Shown: positions 1 to 8,728, numbered from the stretch's first letter. The stretch: 64,000 nt of DNA from Hyalangium versicolor (GCF_020103695.1 NZ_JAHXBF010000001.1:868001-932000), one strand, 5' to 3'. The notes: generated from the sequence alone by a model not told the origin. Program-made: numbers and translations.

Positions 1-1039
1 TCTTCGGATCGTTGACGTAGGCGATGAGGGAGGGCACGTCGATGCCGTCTCCATTGAAGATGGAGCCGTCCGCGTCGTTCACGGCCAGCAGGCGGGCGCC
101 CATGCCGGCGAGGATGGAGGCTCCGTTGCTGCCCACGTTGCCGAAGCCCTGCATGGTGAACGTCTTGCCGCGCAGCGTCTCGTTGCGCTCGGAGTAGAAG
201 TCCTCGATGCAGTAGGCGACGCCCTGGCCGGTGGCCTTGACGCGGCCCTCGGAGCCGCCGATGCGCACGTCCTTGCCGGTGACGATGCCGCGCATGTTGT
301 GGCGCTCGCGCTCACCGTCCGAGTACTGCCGGAGCATCAGGGCCATGATGTCCCCGTTGGTGCCCACGTCCGGGGCGGGGATGTCGATGCTGGGCCCGAT
401 GAGGCTCTTGAGCTTGTACATGAAGCGCAGGGTGATGTTCTCCAGCTCCTCGCGGCCGTACTGGCGCGGATCGATCTGGATGCCACCCTTGCCGCCGCCG
501 AAGGGCACCTCGGCGATGGCCGTCTTCCACGTCATCTCCGCGGCCAGGGCCTTGAAGAGATCCAGGGAGACTTCGCGGTGGTAGCGGATGCCGCCCTTGT
601 AGGGGCCGCGGGCCTGGTTGTGTTGGACGCGGTAGGCCTTGAAGCGTTGGGACTCGCCGGGGACGAGTTGGTAGACACCTCCGTCGGGCAGGCGAAGGTG
701 GCCACGGCGGATATTTACGTCCGAGCCCAACAGGGCACGGCCATTTAGGATGATCTTGCCGTCGGCGAGGCGCTCAAGTCCGTCGGGGTTGCGGACCTGG
801 GTGACGGAGAGATCGGAGAAGGCCTTGGCCTCTTCGGGGGCGAGGGGGACCAGGCGGTCCTTGAGCTTGGCGGTGACGTAGAAGATGTGCTCGTAGTCAG
901 GCTCCTCGAGCTCCAGCCGGACGCGCTTGTCGAGACCGATCAGGTCGGCGGCGCGGTGGAAGATTTCCATGGCCTCCGTGTAGATGGTGCGCTTCGGGGA
1001 GGGCGCGGGGGCGCGCATGAAGTTCTCTTCGCTAGCCAT
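1..1039 (-). CDS. gdhA: Glu/Leu/Phe/Val (glutamate) dehydrogenase, 3' end outside window
   Basis: The first 346 codons are visible; the C-terminus runs off the left edge. The enzyme interconverts glutamate and 2-oxoglutarate with NAD(P) in the cytoplasm. Family hallmarks are the substrate segment GPYKGGIRYH (about residues 145-154), MTWK (169-172) and the glycine-rich lysine motif PFGGGKGGI (179-187), followed near residue 285 by the dinucleotide-binding segment MQGFGNVGS. The start ATG at 1037-1039 is preceded by AGGAG. A stretch of about 50 residues between the N-terminal helix and the substrate motif (about 82-132, with LERLADGKIILNG) looks longer than in typical short GDHs. Whether the substrate is glutamate or a branched-chain amino acid cannot be settled without the C-terminus. 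Confidence 0.9.
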   Translation of the reverse strand, partial: MASEENFMRAPAPSPKRTIYTEAMEIFHRAADLIGLDKRVRLELEEPDYEHIFYVTAKLKDRLVPLAPEEAKAFSDLSVTQVRNPDGLERLADGKIILNGRALLGSDVNIRRGHLRLPDGGVYQLVPGESQRFKAYRVQHNQARGPYKGGIRYHREVSLDLFKALAAEMTWKTAIAEVPFGGGKGGIQIDPRQYGREELENITLRFMYKLKSLIGPSIDIPAPDVGTNGDIMALMLRQYSDGERERHNMRGIVTGKDVRIGGSEGRVKATGQGVAYCIEDFYSERNETLRGKTFTMQGFGNVGSNGASILAGMGARLLAVNDADGSIFNGDGIDVPSLIAYVNDPK

Positions 1040-1148
1040 GTGGCGACAGCTCCTTGCGTGAAGGCGAAGGGGGGTTGAAGCTGGGACCTTATGTGCACAG
1101 CCCCCCAGGGGAAGCAACTCACCCCGGGTGTCACTAACGTCGAAAAGT

Positions 1149-1160
1149 TGAGAAATCTCA
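1149..1160. promoter_or_regulatory. Short palindrome upstream of the dehydrogenase gene
   Basis: TGAGA-AA-TCTCA is a perfect 5-bp inverted repeat about 110 bp upstream of the glutamate dehydrogenase start, in the 250-bp gap shared with the tRNA gene. It could be an operator. There is no second copy nearby and no bound regulator can be named. Confidence 0.2.
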
Positions 1161-1290
1161 GGTACTTAGCCGACGCACTGTGTCACGAATGACCTCACGA
1201 CCGGTCGGTAGGTGAGGGGTCGGTGGGAGGGGGGATGAACAAATGCATTGCCCCACCCCGGGGTGCATGGTATTCGCGCCCCCACGTTGG

Positions 1291-1366
<76 letters not shown>

Positions 1367-1374
1367 AGAAAATC

Positions 1375-1415
1375 AAGGGCTTGGGAGGCAGTTGTCTCCC
1401 AAGCCCTTTTTATTT
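1375..1415 (+). terminator. Intrinsic terminator of the tRNA-Thr gene
   Basis: A perfect 13-bp stem (AAGGGCTTGGGAG with CTCCCAAGCCCTT) with an 8-nt loop is followed by TTTTATTT. Its position directly after the tRNA CCA end makes its role clear. Confidence 0.93.
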
Positions 1416-1566
1416 GGTGCCGCTGTAGGGAATCCGCGGAGGCGGCCTGAGGGAGGGAGCATACCCCCCCGTGTCGTTCATCTGGATACCGGGCGTGGTG
1501 AGCCAGTCACCTACACGTCCGATGTCGGGCCGGTCGAAGTGAGCGAGGCCGAGTTCGAGGACGTTG

Positions 1567-1968
1567 CTAGCTCTTCGCGCCTCGGCGCACGGCGTCGACG
1601 CTCCAGATGCCCGAGCCGTGCGCGGCGACGAAGAGGAAGAGGAAGCAGTAGAGCGCGGCGGGCTCGCCCTTGTTCACGATGGGGAGGATGTTTCCCTGGG
1701 CGGGAATCACGTGTCCCATGAAGAAGGCGAATGCCATGGTGCCGCTCGCGATGAAGGCCGCGGGGGAGGCGAACAGCCCGATCAGGATGAGCAAGCCGCC
1801 CACGAACTCAATGGTTCCTGCGCCGTAGGTGATGAACGCGGGCACCCCGGGAGGCATGCCGCCGAACATGCCGAAGAGCTTCTGCATCCCGTGCAGCATG
1901 AACATGAACCCGGCCATGATGCGGAGCACGGCATAGATGCGTTCGGCGTGGGGCTTCAGGAATCCCAT
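1567..1968 (-). CDS. DoxX family integral membrane protein
   Basis: This 133-aa hydrophobic protein has four predicted membrane segments. The DoxX pattern is seen in RIMAGFMFMLHGMQKLFG near the N-terminus, GAGTIEFVGGLLILIGLF in the middle and AALYCFLFLFVAAHG near the C-terminus. DoxX-type proteins are small inner-membrane proteins tied to quinone or thiosulfate redox and to redox-stress complexes; the exact role here is unknown. The start chosen (ATG at 1966-1968) has AGGAG at good spacing. A longer in-frame extension to 2073 lacks hydrophobic or family features. The pirin gene on the same strand lies 126 bp upstream, and both families are linked to redox stress. Confidence 0.85.
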   Translation of the reverse strand: MGFLKPHAERIYAVLRIMAGFMFMLHGMQKLFGMFGGMPPGVPAFITYGAGTIEFVGGLLILIGLFASPAAFIASGTMAFAFFMGHVIPAQGNILPIVNKGEPAALYCFLFLFVAAHGSGIWSVDAVRRGAKS

Positions 1969-2094
1969 GGTTTCTCCTCGTTGTGTCGTTGATGCCGGCG
2001 GAAGGCCGGGATGGGGGCACGACACGCGCTGATGTGGGGTCGCCAGATATGCGCGGCGTGTGTGGTGTGGCAACAGACAAGATGGACATGAGCC

Positions 2095-2958
2095 CTATCG
2101 CCGAGGCGGGGGGCCGTAGCGTCCGGAGCGGTACTCGCCCATCACCCGCAGGATGTCGGCCTGGGTGTCTCCGATGAACGGTCCATAGCTGACCAGCGGA
2201 TCTCCCTGGGGCTGGCCGGCGTAGAGCAGGACGCGAGCCTGCGTGGTCGCGGTGATGCGGATGGAGCTGTCCCCTGTGGCCGCCGGGCGATCCAGCCAGC
2301 CCGCCTGTCCGGGGCGCAGCGCCTGGGCATCCGGGCCCACGGCGATCTCACCCTCCAACACGTAGAAGAAGCCGTTGTACGAGGCTGGCAGGTCCTGTGA
2401 GATCGTCGCGCCTGGTTCGAACGAGAACTCGGCGAGGGTGACGGGCACGTAGTTCTTCGTCTCGGAGCGCACGCTTCCCGAGTTGCCGCTGTACAGCCGG
2501 ACCTCGACTCCTGCTTCGCGTCTGACTGGGAGCTCGGAGTAGGGGATGTCCTGGAAGCTGGGGGGAGCCCAGCGCTGAGCCTTGGGCAGGGTCACCCAGA
2601 GCTGGAGGATGCGGCCCTTGCCCGCCTCGTCCAGGCCTTCTCCGTGAATGACGCCACTGCCGGCGGTCATCCACTGCGCGTCACGTTCTCCGAGTTTGCC
2701 GTGGTCGTGGACCATGCCTCCCTGCACCACGAGGGTCACCGTTTCGAATCCTGCGTGAGGGTGCGGTCCGCCAAGGAGCTGGCCGTCGACGCGGTCGTCC
2801 ATCAACAGGATGAAGGGATCGGAGTGGGCGTAGTCGCCGGGAGGGATGACCGGCACCACGGTGTGCGCGGGCCCGAACTGCCCCGGCATGGGAGCGGGAA
2901 GATCGATGATGCGCGCCAGACGGCGCTCTATCCCTTGCTGTGGACGTGTGCTGGCCAT
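2095..2958 (-). CDS. Pirin family protein
   Basis: The 287-aa bicupin has the pirin signature HPHAGFETVT (H66 and H68) and SGVIHGE (H105 and E107), which together form the metal site of the N-terminal cupin. The C-terminal cupin (about 170-285) is shorter of metal ligands, as in most pirins. Bacterial pirins are cytoplasmic, and some act as quercetin dioxygenases or redox sensors; substrate and partner cannot be told from sequence. Length matches the family. It lies upstream of the DoxX gene on the same strand and may be co-transcribed with it. Confidence 0.9.
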   Translation of the reverse strand: MASTRPQQGIERRLARIIDLPAPMPGQFGPAHTVVPVIPPGDYAHSDPFILLMDDRVDGQLLGGPHPHAGFETVTLVVQGGMVHDHGKLGERDAQWMTAGSGVIHGEGLDEAGKGRILQLWVTLPKAQRWAPPSFQDIPYSELPVRREAGVEVRLYSGNSGSVRSETKNYVPVTLAEFSFEPGATISQDLPASYNGFFYVLEGEIAVGPDAQALRPGQAGWLDRPAATGDSSIRITATTQARVLLYAGQPQGDPLVSYGPFIGDTQADILRVMGEYRSGRYGPPPRR

Positions 2959-3118
2959 GGTGCTCTCCCTGCCCGCTGGTCGAAGCCGCCGTCAGCGGCT
3001 CGCGGGCCTTCCATGGCACGAAAATGCAGGGGGAGCCATGGACGTGCTATGGCATCCAGTCCAAAAGAATTGACCGATCGTCTAGAAACCTAGGACGAAC
3101 GTGATCGTCGTGCATCAA

Positions 3119-3200
3119 GGAGCCCCTGTCGGCCGCGCTTGTTGCGAACCTGTCCAACAAGCATACAGGTTGGCGGCGGTCGCGCCCGACAGGGGGCTCC
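3119..3200. other. Large inverted-repeat structure between the pirin and protease genes
   Basis: The outer arms GGAGCCCCTGTCGG (3119-3132) and CCGACAGGGGGCTCC (3186-3200) pair over 14 bp with one bulged G. Inside sits a second perfect hairpin, AACCTGT (3147-3153) with ACAGGTT (3165-3171). The structure begins 18 bp after the stop codon of the minus-strand M4 protease, so it probably forms at the 3' end of that mRNA. No run of T follows on the minus strand, so it may be a 3' stabiliser or a factor-assisted terminator rather than a classic intrinsic one. Confidence 0.5.
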
Positions 3201-3218
3201 ACGGCTTCTCAGGGGGGC

Positions 3219-5099
3219 TCAGTTCACGCCCACCGCGTTCCAGCTCTCCTTGACCTTCTGCACTTCGGGCGAGCCAGCGCCGTACAGGTCCGTGGCGGCG
3301 TTGATGGTGGCCTGACGGGCCTCGGCGAAGGTGGTGTTCGGCGTCATGTAGTGCTCCAGCGCGCGGTAGAACACCTTGAGGCCCTTCTCCATGCCGATGC
3401 CGTCCTTCACCTGCACGCCCGAGGTGCGGTTGGTGCCGCCGTTGGCCAGCAGGTAGAAGGCGTTGTTCGCGATGCCGCTGGAGCCGTGCACCTCGGTCTG
3501 CTTCGGGTAGTTCTTGTAGTTGTCGATGGAGTAGCCGTCCTTGGTCGGGTCATCCATGTAGCGCAGCGCATCCCCGGTGCCGTTGGCCGGCGTCCACGCG
3601 TCCTCGCCCATCTTCCAGTCGAACTGCACCGCCGAGTTCTTCTGGCTGGCGTACCACTCCACGCCCGTACCCAGAATGTCGCTCATCGCCTCGTTGAGGC
3701 CCCCGGACTCGCCCTCGTAGATGAGGCCCGCGGTGCGCTCGGTCAGGCCGTGGGAGATTTCGTGGCCGGCGATGTCCAGCGTGGTGAGCGGGCCGGCGTC
3801 CCTCCCGTTGCCGTCGCCGTAGTTCATCTTCTCGCCGTCCCAGTAGGCGTTCACGTAGTTCTTGTCCACGTGCACGTAGGAGACGAGCTTCTCGCCCTTG
3901 CCGTCCAGCGAGTCACGGCCCAGCACGTCCTTGTAGAAGTCGTACGTCATCTCGGCGCCGTAGTGCGCATCCACCGCCGCCTTGGTGTTCGCGCTGTCCG
4001 AGGCCTCACCCCACACGTCGTTCTTGTCGGTGAACTCCGTCTTGCCGCTGGGCGTCGTCCTGTTCTTGGCGTCGTAGGTGACGATGCCGCCGCCGCGCGT
4101 GGTGTCCTCCAGCGTGTAGCTGCCGTTGGCCTGCTTCGTGGTGGAGAGGTCCACCTTGCCGCTGTAGAGCGTGGTGTCATCCGCCTTGCCCGTCGCCCCC
4201 GCCTTGTTGTCGGTGGCCGGAGTGCTCGGCGTGGCAGGCTTCTCGGCAGGGGTGGCCGCCGCCGCCTCACCCTTCGTCTCCTCGCCCTTGGCAGAGGCCT
4301 CGCCCGCCTTGGCCTCGCCCGCCTTGGGCAACTCGATGCCGCCCATCTGGTCGAAGCTGCGCACCACCTCGCCGCTGTTGGCGTCCACGAAGTAGTTCAT
4401 CCGCCGCGGGCGCTCATCGGCCTGCAGGTCCTCCACGTTGGTGAGCTGCACCTGGTAGGCCGCGTGGTACTGGCCCTCCTTGTCCTGCACCACCACGCGC
4501 TCGGCGGAGGGCGGGTGGCTGGCGTCCGTGTGGCCCGCGAACGCCTTCTGCGCCACGGCCAACGCTTCCTCGGAGGACAGCTTCACCTCGTCCGAGCCCA
4601 GCCCGGCCGGGATGGTGGAGGTGTTGCCCGTGAGGCTGGACACCTTGCCCTCCTTGTCCAGGTGGCTGATGACCTGCTCACCGAACACCTTCACGCCCTC
4701 GTGCGTCCGGTCCAGCCGCACGTGCGTCATGCCCAGTTCGTCGCGCGTAACAGAGCGGGGGTCGAAGGAGGCGGGAGTCCTGCCGCCGGCGACGATGCCC
4801 TGGTTGCTGATGCTGGACTGGGACTGGATGAACTCGAGCGACTTCTGCACGGCGGCCTGGGCCTCAGGGGTTTCGAGCGCCAGCGGGCCGGGCTTGGCGG
4901 CAACTGCCGGAGCCGGAGCGGCCGTCTGCGCGGTGAGGGCCACGGGGGCCTTGGCGCTCGAGGTAACGAAGCTCGACTGAGTGTCGAAGCCCGACTCCTG
5001 CTTGCGAGCGGGGGAGGCCGCGGGGTTCTGCTGCGCGAGCGTGTTGACGGCGGGGGTGGAAGACAGCGGGGACGTCTGGGGGCGGTTGGCGATCTGCAT
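3219..5099 (-). CDS. M4 family (thermolysin-like) zinc metalloprotease
   Basis: This 626-aa protein has an N-terminal FTP/propeptide region (about 95-255) and a C-terminal catalytic domain. The zinc site is HEISH (residues 446-450 from the chosen start) with the third ligand in GGLNEAMSD (E470), and the catalytic histidine is in EVHGSSGIAN (H538). An alanine/lysine/glutamate/threonine-rich linker (about 258-308) separates the halves. The ATG at 5097-5099 is chosen because GGAG lies 9 nt upstream; the alternative TTG five codons earlier overlaps that site. The N-terminus (MQIANRPQTS) is polar and shows no Sec signal peptide or membrane helix, which is odd for an M4 enzyme and implies another export route or an intracellular proenzyme. 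Confidence 0.92.
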   Translation of the reverse strand: MQIANRPQTSPLSSTPAVNTLAQQNPAASPARKQESGFDTQSSFVTSSAKAPVALTAQTAAPAPAVAAKPGPLALETPEAQAAVQKSLEFIQSQSSISNQGIVAGGRTPASFDPRSVTRDELGMTHVRLDRTHEGVKVFGEQVISHLDKEGKVSSLTGNTSTIPAGLGSDEVKLSSEEALAVAQKAFAGHTDASHPPSAERVVVQDKEGQYHAAYQVQLTNVEDLQADERPRRMNYFVDANSGEVVRSFDQMGGIELPKAGEAKAGEASAKGEETKGEAAAATPAEKPATPSTPATDNKAGATGKADDTTLYSGKVDLSTTKQANGSYTLEDTTRGGGIVTYDAKNRTTPSGKTEFTDKNDVWGEASDSANTKAAVDAHYGAEMTYDFYKDVLGRDSLDGKGEKLVSYVHVDKNYVNAYWDGEKMNYGDGNGRDAGPLTTLDIAGHEISHGLTERTAGLIYEGESGGLNEAMSDILGTGVEWYASQKNSAVQFDWKMGEDAWTPANGTGDALRYMDDPTKDGYSIDNYKNYPKQTEVHGSSGIANNAFYLLANGGTNRTSGVQVKDGIGMEKGLKVFYRALEHYMTPNTTFAEARQATINAATDLYGAGSPEVQKVKESWNAVGVN

Positions 5100-5498
5100 G
5101 GCGGAGGGCTCCAAGTAAGCGGGGGTAAGAATTTGTCCTGATTAGTGCGTCGATGTATTCAGGATGGAGCATGATGTGTGCCATGCGGCGCGTCAGGAAC
5201 TTGCGCTGGTAACTCCTTGTTTTTACGGGGGTGGCCTTCCACCAGAGCCTGTCCGCCGGTGACTTCCGTCATCAGCAGAAGGCACTTTGCCTCTGGGACA
5301 CTTGTCACCACCTTGTAGACAGCTGTCACCAGAAGCGCTACTTAGGCACACCTATGGACCTCCGGAGAGACCCATGAGCCGCTGCCAGCGCGGAACCCCG
5401 TCCCTCCGGTGCACCGAAGCCCTGTCATTGCGTTGTCCTCCTGCCAATGGATTGGCCGGATTGCTGACGCCGGGGCCCTGGTCCGGTAAAGGCGGGGC
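5100..5498. other. Gene-free divergent promoter region
   Basis: This 399-bp gap lies between the minus-strand protease and the plus-strand flavin reductase genes and should carry both promoters. It contains a 10-bp palindrome GACAGCTGTC (5318-5327) embedded between two TGTCACCA copies (from 5304 and 5324). These look operator-like, but no regulator can be assigned. No convincing coding frame was seen. Confidence 0.4.
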
Positions 5499-5999
5499 AT
5501 GACTCCGAGCAGCTCTGAGGGCGTGAACGCGCTCGACTTCCGCGAGGCGTTGGCGCGGTGGGCGAGCGGCGTGTCCGTGGTCGCGGTTCGCGATGAGCAG
5601 GGCCTCGCCGCCACGACGGTGAGCTCCTTCAGCTCGCTCTCGCTGGAGCCTCCCCTCGTGCTGCTCTCTCTCTCCGACAGCTCACGGACACTGAAGCGGG
5701 TGCAGGCCGCCGGGCGATTCACCGTGAGCATCCTCTCCGCCGCTCAGCAAGACACCGCCGTGCACTGCGCGAAGGGAGAATCCGCCCAGGCTGCCTTCGA
5801 CGAAGCCGCGTTCGTTCGAGACTGCCTGGCGGGGCTGTCGTGCACCGTGCTCGATCTGCGCCGCTATGGAGATCACCTGTTGCTCGTGGGCCAGGTCGTC
5901 TCCATTCTCCGAGGGGAAGCGCGCGAGCCGCTCCTCTATTGGAACCGAGCCTATCGCGCCGTGACGGGACTGCCGCCGGCCGACCCAGCGAATCATTGA
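5499..5999 (+). CDS. Flavin reductase family protein (FMN-binding split barrel)
   Basis: The 166-aa protein follows the flavin-reductase-like pattern: FREALARWASGVSVVAVRD at the start, GLAATTVSSFSSLSLEPPL (flavin contact) and LVLLSLSDSSRTL, then an AFDEAAF segment and the closing LLYWNRAYRAV. Such enzymes reduce FMN or FAD with NAD(P)H, often for a partner monooxygenase, in the cytoplasm. The downstream neighbour sodB starts 34 bp later on the same strand. Co-transcription is plausible because reduced flavin generates superoxide. Confidence 0.88.
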   Translation: MTPSSSEGVNALDFREALARWASGVSVVAVRDEQGLAATTVSSFSSLSLEPPLVLLSLSDSSRTLKRVQAAGRFTVSILSAAQQDTAVHCAKGESAQAAFDEAAFVRDCLAGLSCTVLDLRRYGDHLLLVGQVVSILRGEAREPLLYWNRAYRAVTGLPPADPANH

Positions 6000-6033
6000 C
6001 CCCGCAGCACACACGACGAAAGGGAGTAGACCC

Positions 6034-6618
6034 ATGGCATTCACGCTGCCCGAGCTTCCGTACAAGAAGGACGCGTTGGCCCCGCACCTCAGCGCCGAGA
6101 CGCTCGAGTTCCACCACGACAAGCACCACGCCGCCTATGTGAACAACCTGAACAAGCTGCTCGACGGCAAGCCCGAGGCGAACAGCTCGCTCGAGCAGGT
6201 CATCCTCAGCAGCGAGGGAGGCGTCTTCAACAACGCCGCCCAGGTGTGGAACCACACCTTCTACTGGAACTGCATGAAGCCCAACGGGGGAGGGGCCCCG
6301 ACGGGCGATCTCGCCGCTGCCATCACCCGCGACTTCGGCTCCTTCGAGAAGTTCCGCGAGGAGTTCTCCAACGCCGCGGCCACGCAGTTCGGCTCGGGCT
6401 GGGCCTGGCTGGTGCTCGAGAAGGGCAAGCTGGCGGTGACCAAGACGGGCAACGCGGACCTGCCGATGAAGCACGGCCAGAAGGCGCTGCTCACCATCGA
6501 CGTGTGGGAGCACGCGTACTACATCGACTTCCGCAACGCGCGTCCCAAGTACATCGACACGTTCCTCACGAACCTCGTGAACTGGGACTTCGTCCTGGCG
6601 AACCTCAAGGGCGCCTGA
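6034..6618 (+). CDS. sodB: Iron superoxide dismutase
   Basis: The 194-aa length and motifs fit SodB. Metal ligands are H27 (FHHDKHH), H74 (VWNHTFYW), D156 and H160 (IDVWEHAYY). Q70 in the FNNAAQVWNH segment is the glutamine position typical of iron enzymes, rather than the later GGHxNH-type position of manganese enzymes. It converts superoxide to hydrogen peroxide and oxygen in the cytoplasm. GGGAG sits upstream of the ATG. It follows the flavin reductase gene by 34 bp and ends at a hairpin shared with the convergent regulator gene. Confidence 0.97.
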   Translation: MAFTLPELPYKKDALAPHLSAETLEFHHDKHHAAYVNNLNKLLDGKPEANSSLEQVILSSEGGVFNNAAQVWNHTFYWNCMKPNGGGAPTGDLAAAITRDFGSFEKFREEFSNAAATQFGSGWAWLVLEKGKLAVTKTGNADLPMKHGQKALLTIDVWEHAYYIDFRNARPKYIDTFLTNLVNWDFVLANLKGA

Positions 6619-6641
6619 GCCCCGGTACAGCGGGGAGCCTC

Positions 6642-6669
6642 GAGGCGGACAGCCAGCTCAGTCCGCCTC
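6642..6669. terminator. Hairpin shared by convergent sodB and regulator genes
   Basis: GAGGCGGAC (6642-6650) pairs perfectly with GTCCGCCTC (6661-6669) around a 10-nt loop. The structure overlaps the last codons and stop of the minus-strand sigma-54 activator gene and lies 23 bp after the sodB stop. No strong T-run follows, so it may need Rho or serve as a block to convergent transcription. Confidence 0.5.
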
Positions 6670-8418
6670 GTTCTCCGCCAGCAGTGAGGAGAAGGGCGAG
6701 CTGCCCTCGCCCAGCTCCTTGTAGAGCGCCTCCACCTTCTCCAACTCGCGCTTGAGCACCTTGTGGTGGTTGCGGTTCTTCAGCAGGTTCTCCCGGCCCA
6801 GCAGGCGGAAGGCGTCCTCGCGATCCAACTTCTGGACCGCCAGCCCCAGCACCATGCCCACCAGCGACTCGGCCAGCCCCAGATCCAGCGGGGTACCGCG
6901 GCGCTGGGCCTCGGCGATGAAGGCCGCCGCCGCGGCGCGGAACGCATCCGTCAGTGAGTGGCTCACACTCACGCTCGGGCTCGCCTCGCCCGTGGCCCCC
7001 TCGTACTCCAGCGCCCGGGCGAATTGGCTCTCGCCCAGCGTCAGCTCCGGCGTGGCGCCATGCTCCACCAGCGCCAGCGTGTAGGCCCGGCGGATGATGT
7101 TGTCCAACTGCCGCAGGTTGCCTGGCCACGTGCGCTGGCACAGCGTCTGTTCCGCCTCGGGGCTCAGGTGCGCCACGCCCTGCGGGAACTGCTCCTTGTG
7201 CCGCCGGTTGACCATGTAGTTGGCCCACAGCGGGATCTCATCCCGGCGCTCGTCCAGCGACGGCACCCGCAGCGGCAGCACGTTGATGCGGTAGTACAGG
7301 TCCTCGCGGAACCGCCCCGTGCGCACGGCCTCGTGCAGATCCACGTTCGTGCCGATGATGAAGCGCACGTCCGCGCCGCGATCTCCCGCCCCGTCTCCCA
7401 GCACCCGGTACGAGCGCTCCTCCAGCACGCGCAACAGGCCCGCCTGCGCCTTGAGCGACAGCTTGTCGATCTCGTCGATGAAGAGCGTGCCGCCCTCCGC
7501 CCGGCCGAGGCTGCCCATGCTGTCCTTCACCGCGCCGGTGAAGGCGCCCTTCTTCCACCCGAAGAGCTCCGCCATCTGCAGATCCTCGGGCACGGCGATC
7601 AGATCCAACACCTCGAAGGGGCCCTTGCGCCGGTTCGAGCGCGAGTGCATCCACCGCGCCAGCCGTGACTTGCCCGCGCCCGTGGCGCCGCTCACCAGGA
7701 TGCTCTCCTCCTGCTGGGCGAAGACGTTGAGGATGGGCAGCAGGTTCGCCATGGACGAGCCCACCACGGGCAGGTACTCGTCCACCTCCACCTGGGGCGC
7801 CGGCCGGAACGGCAGGCCCGTGAGGTACGGCGAGGCGATCTCCGCGATCGTCTGCAACTGCTCCACGCACTCGCGCCAGACGAAGTCCTGGCCCATCGCC
7901 GTGGGGCTGTCCGCCTCCAGCGAGATCATCCCCCCAATCCCCGAGCCCAGCGTGCGCAGCGGAATCACGCACACGTGCGAAGCCTGTCGGTTCAGGAAGC
8001 TCTGGCGACTCTCCTGGCTGCTGAAGCTGCCCGGGAGCAACTCCTCGATCTTGTCCGGAGATTGAGGCGAGTACGGGCGCAGCGTCCCCAGCGTCACATC
8101 GATGAACACCGGGCACTCGTGCTGCACCACCGAGCGCCACGCGGTGGCGGACACCAGGCTCGGGACTCCGCGGGCACCGGTGCTCCCGGCCGTCTGCACC
8201 GCGGTGGCGCCCTGCTCGAGGATCGCCAGCCGCAGGTATCCCTCCGAGGGACGCAGGTGCACCATGCCTCGGAGCACCTTGCCGCGCCCGGCGAACTTGC
8301 TGGCGACAATCGTCCGCTCCGTCAGTTGCATCAAGGTCGCCAGGGTCCTCGTGGCGGCGTCTTCGAAATCTTCAGACTTCGACAACGCCACCACCAGCGA
8401 GGACAGGTCATGTTGCAT
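6658..8418 (-). CDS. Sigma-54-dependent transcriptional activator with GAF sensor
   Basis: The roughly 586-aa protein has an N-terminal GAF-like sensor (about 1-200) instead of a receiver, then an AAA+ domain. Walker A is GATGAGKS (244-251), the sigma-54 contact loop is GAFTGA (291-296), Walker B is TLFIDEID (D315, E316), and an arginine-finger segment GRFREDLYYRIN follows. The C-terminus (LLGRENLLKNRNHHKVLKREL) is likely DNA-binding but is not a clear Fis helix-turn-helix. Walker A differs from the usual GESGTGKE. The start is uncertain: ATG at 8418 begins the conserved part, whereas a GTG at 8478 has a better AGAGG site and would add 20 residues. Target promoters are unknown; the divergent KAS III-like operon is the obvious candidate. 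Confidence 0.85.
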   Translation of the reverse strand: MQHDLSSLVVALSKSEDFEDAATRTLATLMQLTERTIVASKFAGRGKVLRGMVHLRPSEGYLRLAILEQGATAVQTAGSTGARGVPSLVSATAWRSVVQHECPVFIDVTLGTLRPYSPQSPDKIEELLPGSFSSQESRQSFLNRQASHVCVIPLRTLGSGIGGMISLEADSPTAMGQDFVWRECVEQLQTIAEIASPYLTGLPFRPAPQVEVDEYLPVVGSSMANLLPILNVFAQQEESILVSGATGAGKSRLARWMHSRSNRRKGPFEVLDLIAVPEDLQMAELFGWKKGAFTGAVKDSMGSLGRAEGGTLFIDEIDKLSLKAQAGLLRVLEERSYRVLGDGAGDRGADVRFIIGTNVDLHEAVRTGRFREDLYYRINVLPLRVPSLDERRDEIPLWANYMVNRRHKEQFPQGVAHLSPEAEQTLCQRTWPGNLRQLDNIIRRAYTLALVEHGATPELTLGESQFARALEYEGATGEASPSVSVSHSLTDAFRAAAAAFIAEAQRRGTPLDLGLAESLVGMVLGLAVQKLDREDAFRLLGRENLLKNRNHHKVLKRELEKVEALYKELGEGSSPFSSLLAENEAD

Positions 8419-8584
8419 GGAGTCACCCAAGCCCTGGAATTTCCGTGCATGAAGCGGGGGGCCGCTCCGCCCTGGCACGCTGTCATCCTCTCAGGGCGGG
8501 CCGCTGGGTGGAAGCATCTCGCGGGGTTGCTCTCAGTGTGTTCCGCTGCGCCGCCACACAGGGCATCGTAGTAAAGGAGGACGT

Positions 8585-8728
8585 ATGACCCGCGAGCGCA
8601 CCACGGCCGATGCTCTGGATGGGAAGGATGGGGGGCTCGCCCCCCTGCACTTCGGGGCACTGTGCCGGTGGCTCGACACCTGCCCGGAGCACGTCCGAAG
8701 CCTCTTTGGGATGCAGGTGCCCATATGA
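8585..8728 (+). CDS. Small 47-aa protein heading the KAS III-like operon
   Basis: An ATG preceded by the very strong site AAAGGAGG opens a 47-codon frame (starting MTRERTTADALDG, ending SLFGMQVPI) that closes with TGA overlapping the ATG of the KAS III-like gene as ATGA. The product has two cysteines and no signal or membrane segment. I do not recognise it. The strong ribosome site and exact start/stop overlap, the same junction used by the next two genes, argue that it is translated and couples translation of the operon. It could act mainly as a leader cistron. A GC hairpin (six G, CTCG loop, six C; 8630-8645) lies inside it. Confidence 0.6.
   Translation: MTRERTTADALDGKDGGLAPLHFGALCRWLDTCPEHVRSLFGMQVPI

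Noticed and set aside
3351..5141. A 596-codon plus-strand frame
   Set aside because: It is antisense to the M4 protease, with repetitive His/Val/Leu-rich translation and no motif.
8473..8488. TGGCACG as a sigma-54 -24 box in the divergent region before the KAS III-like operon
   Set aside because: The -12 TTGC element is missing at the right spacing (the sequence there is CATC), so the match is incomplete.
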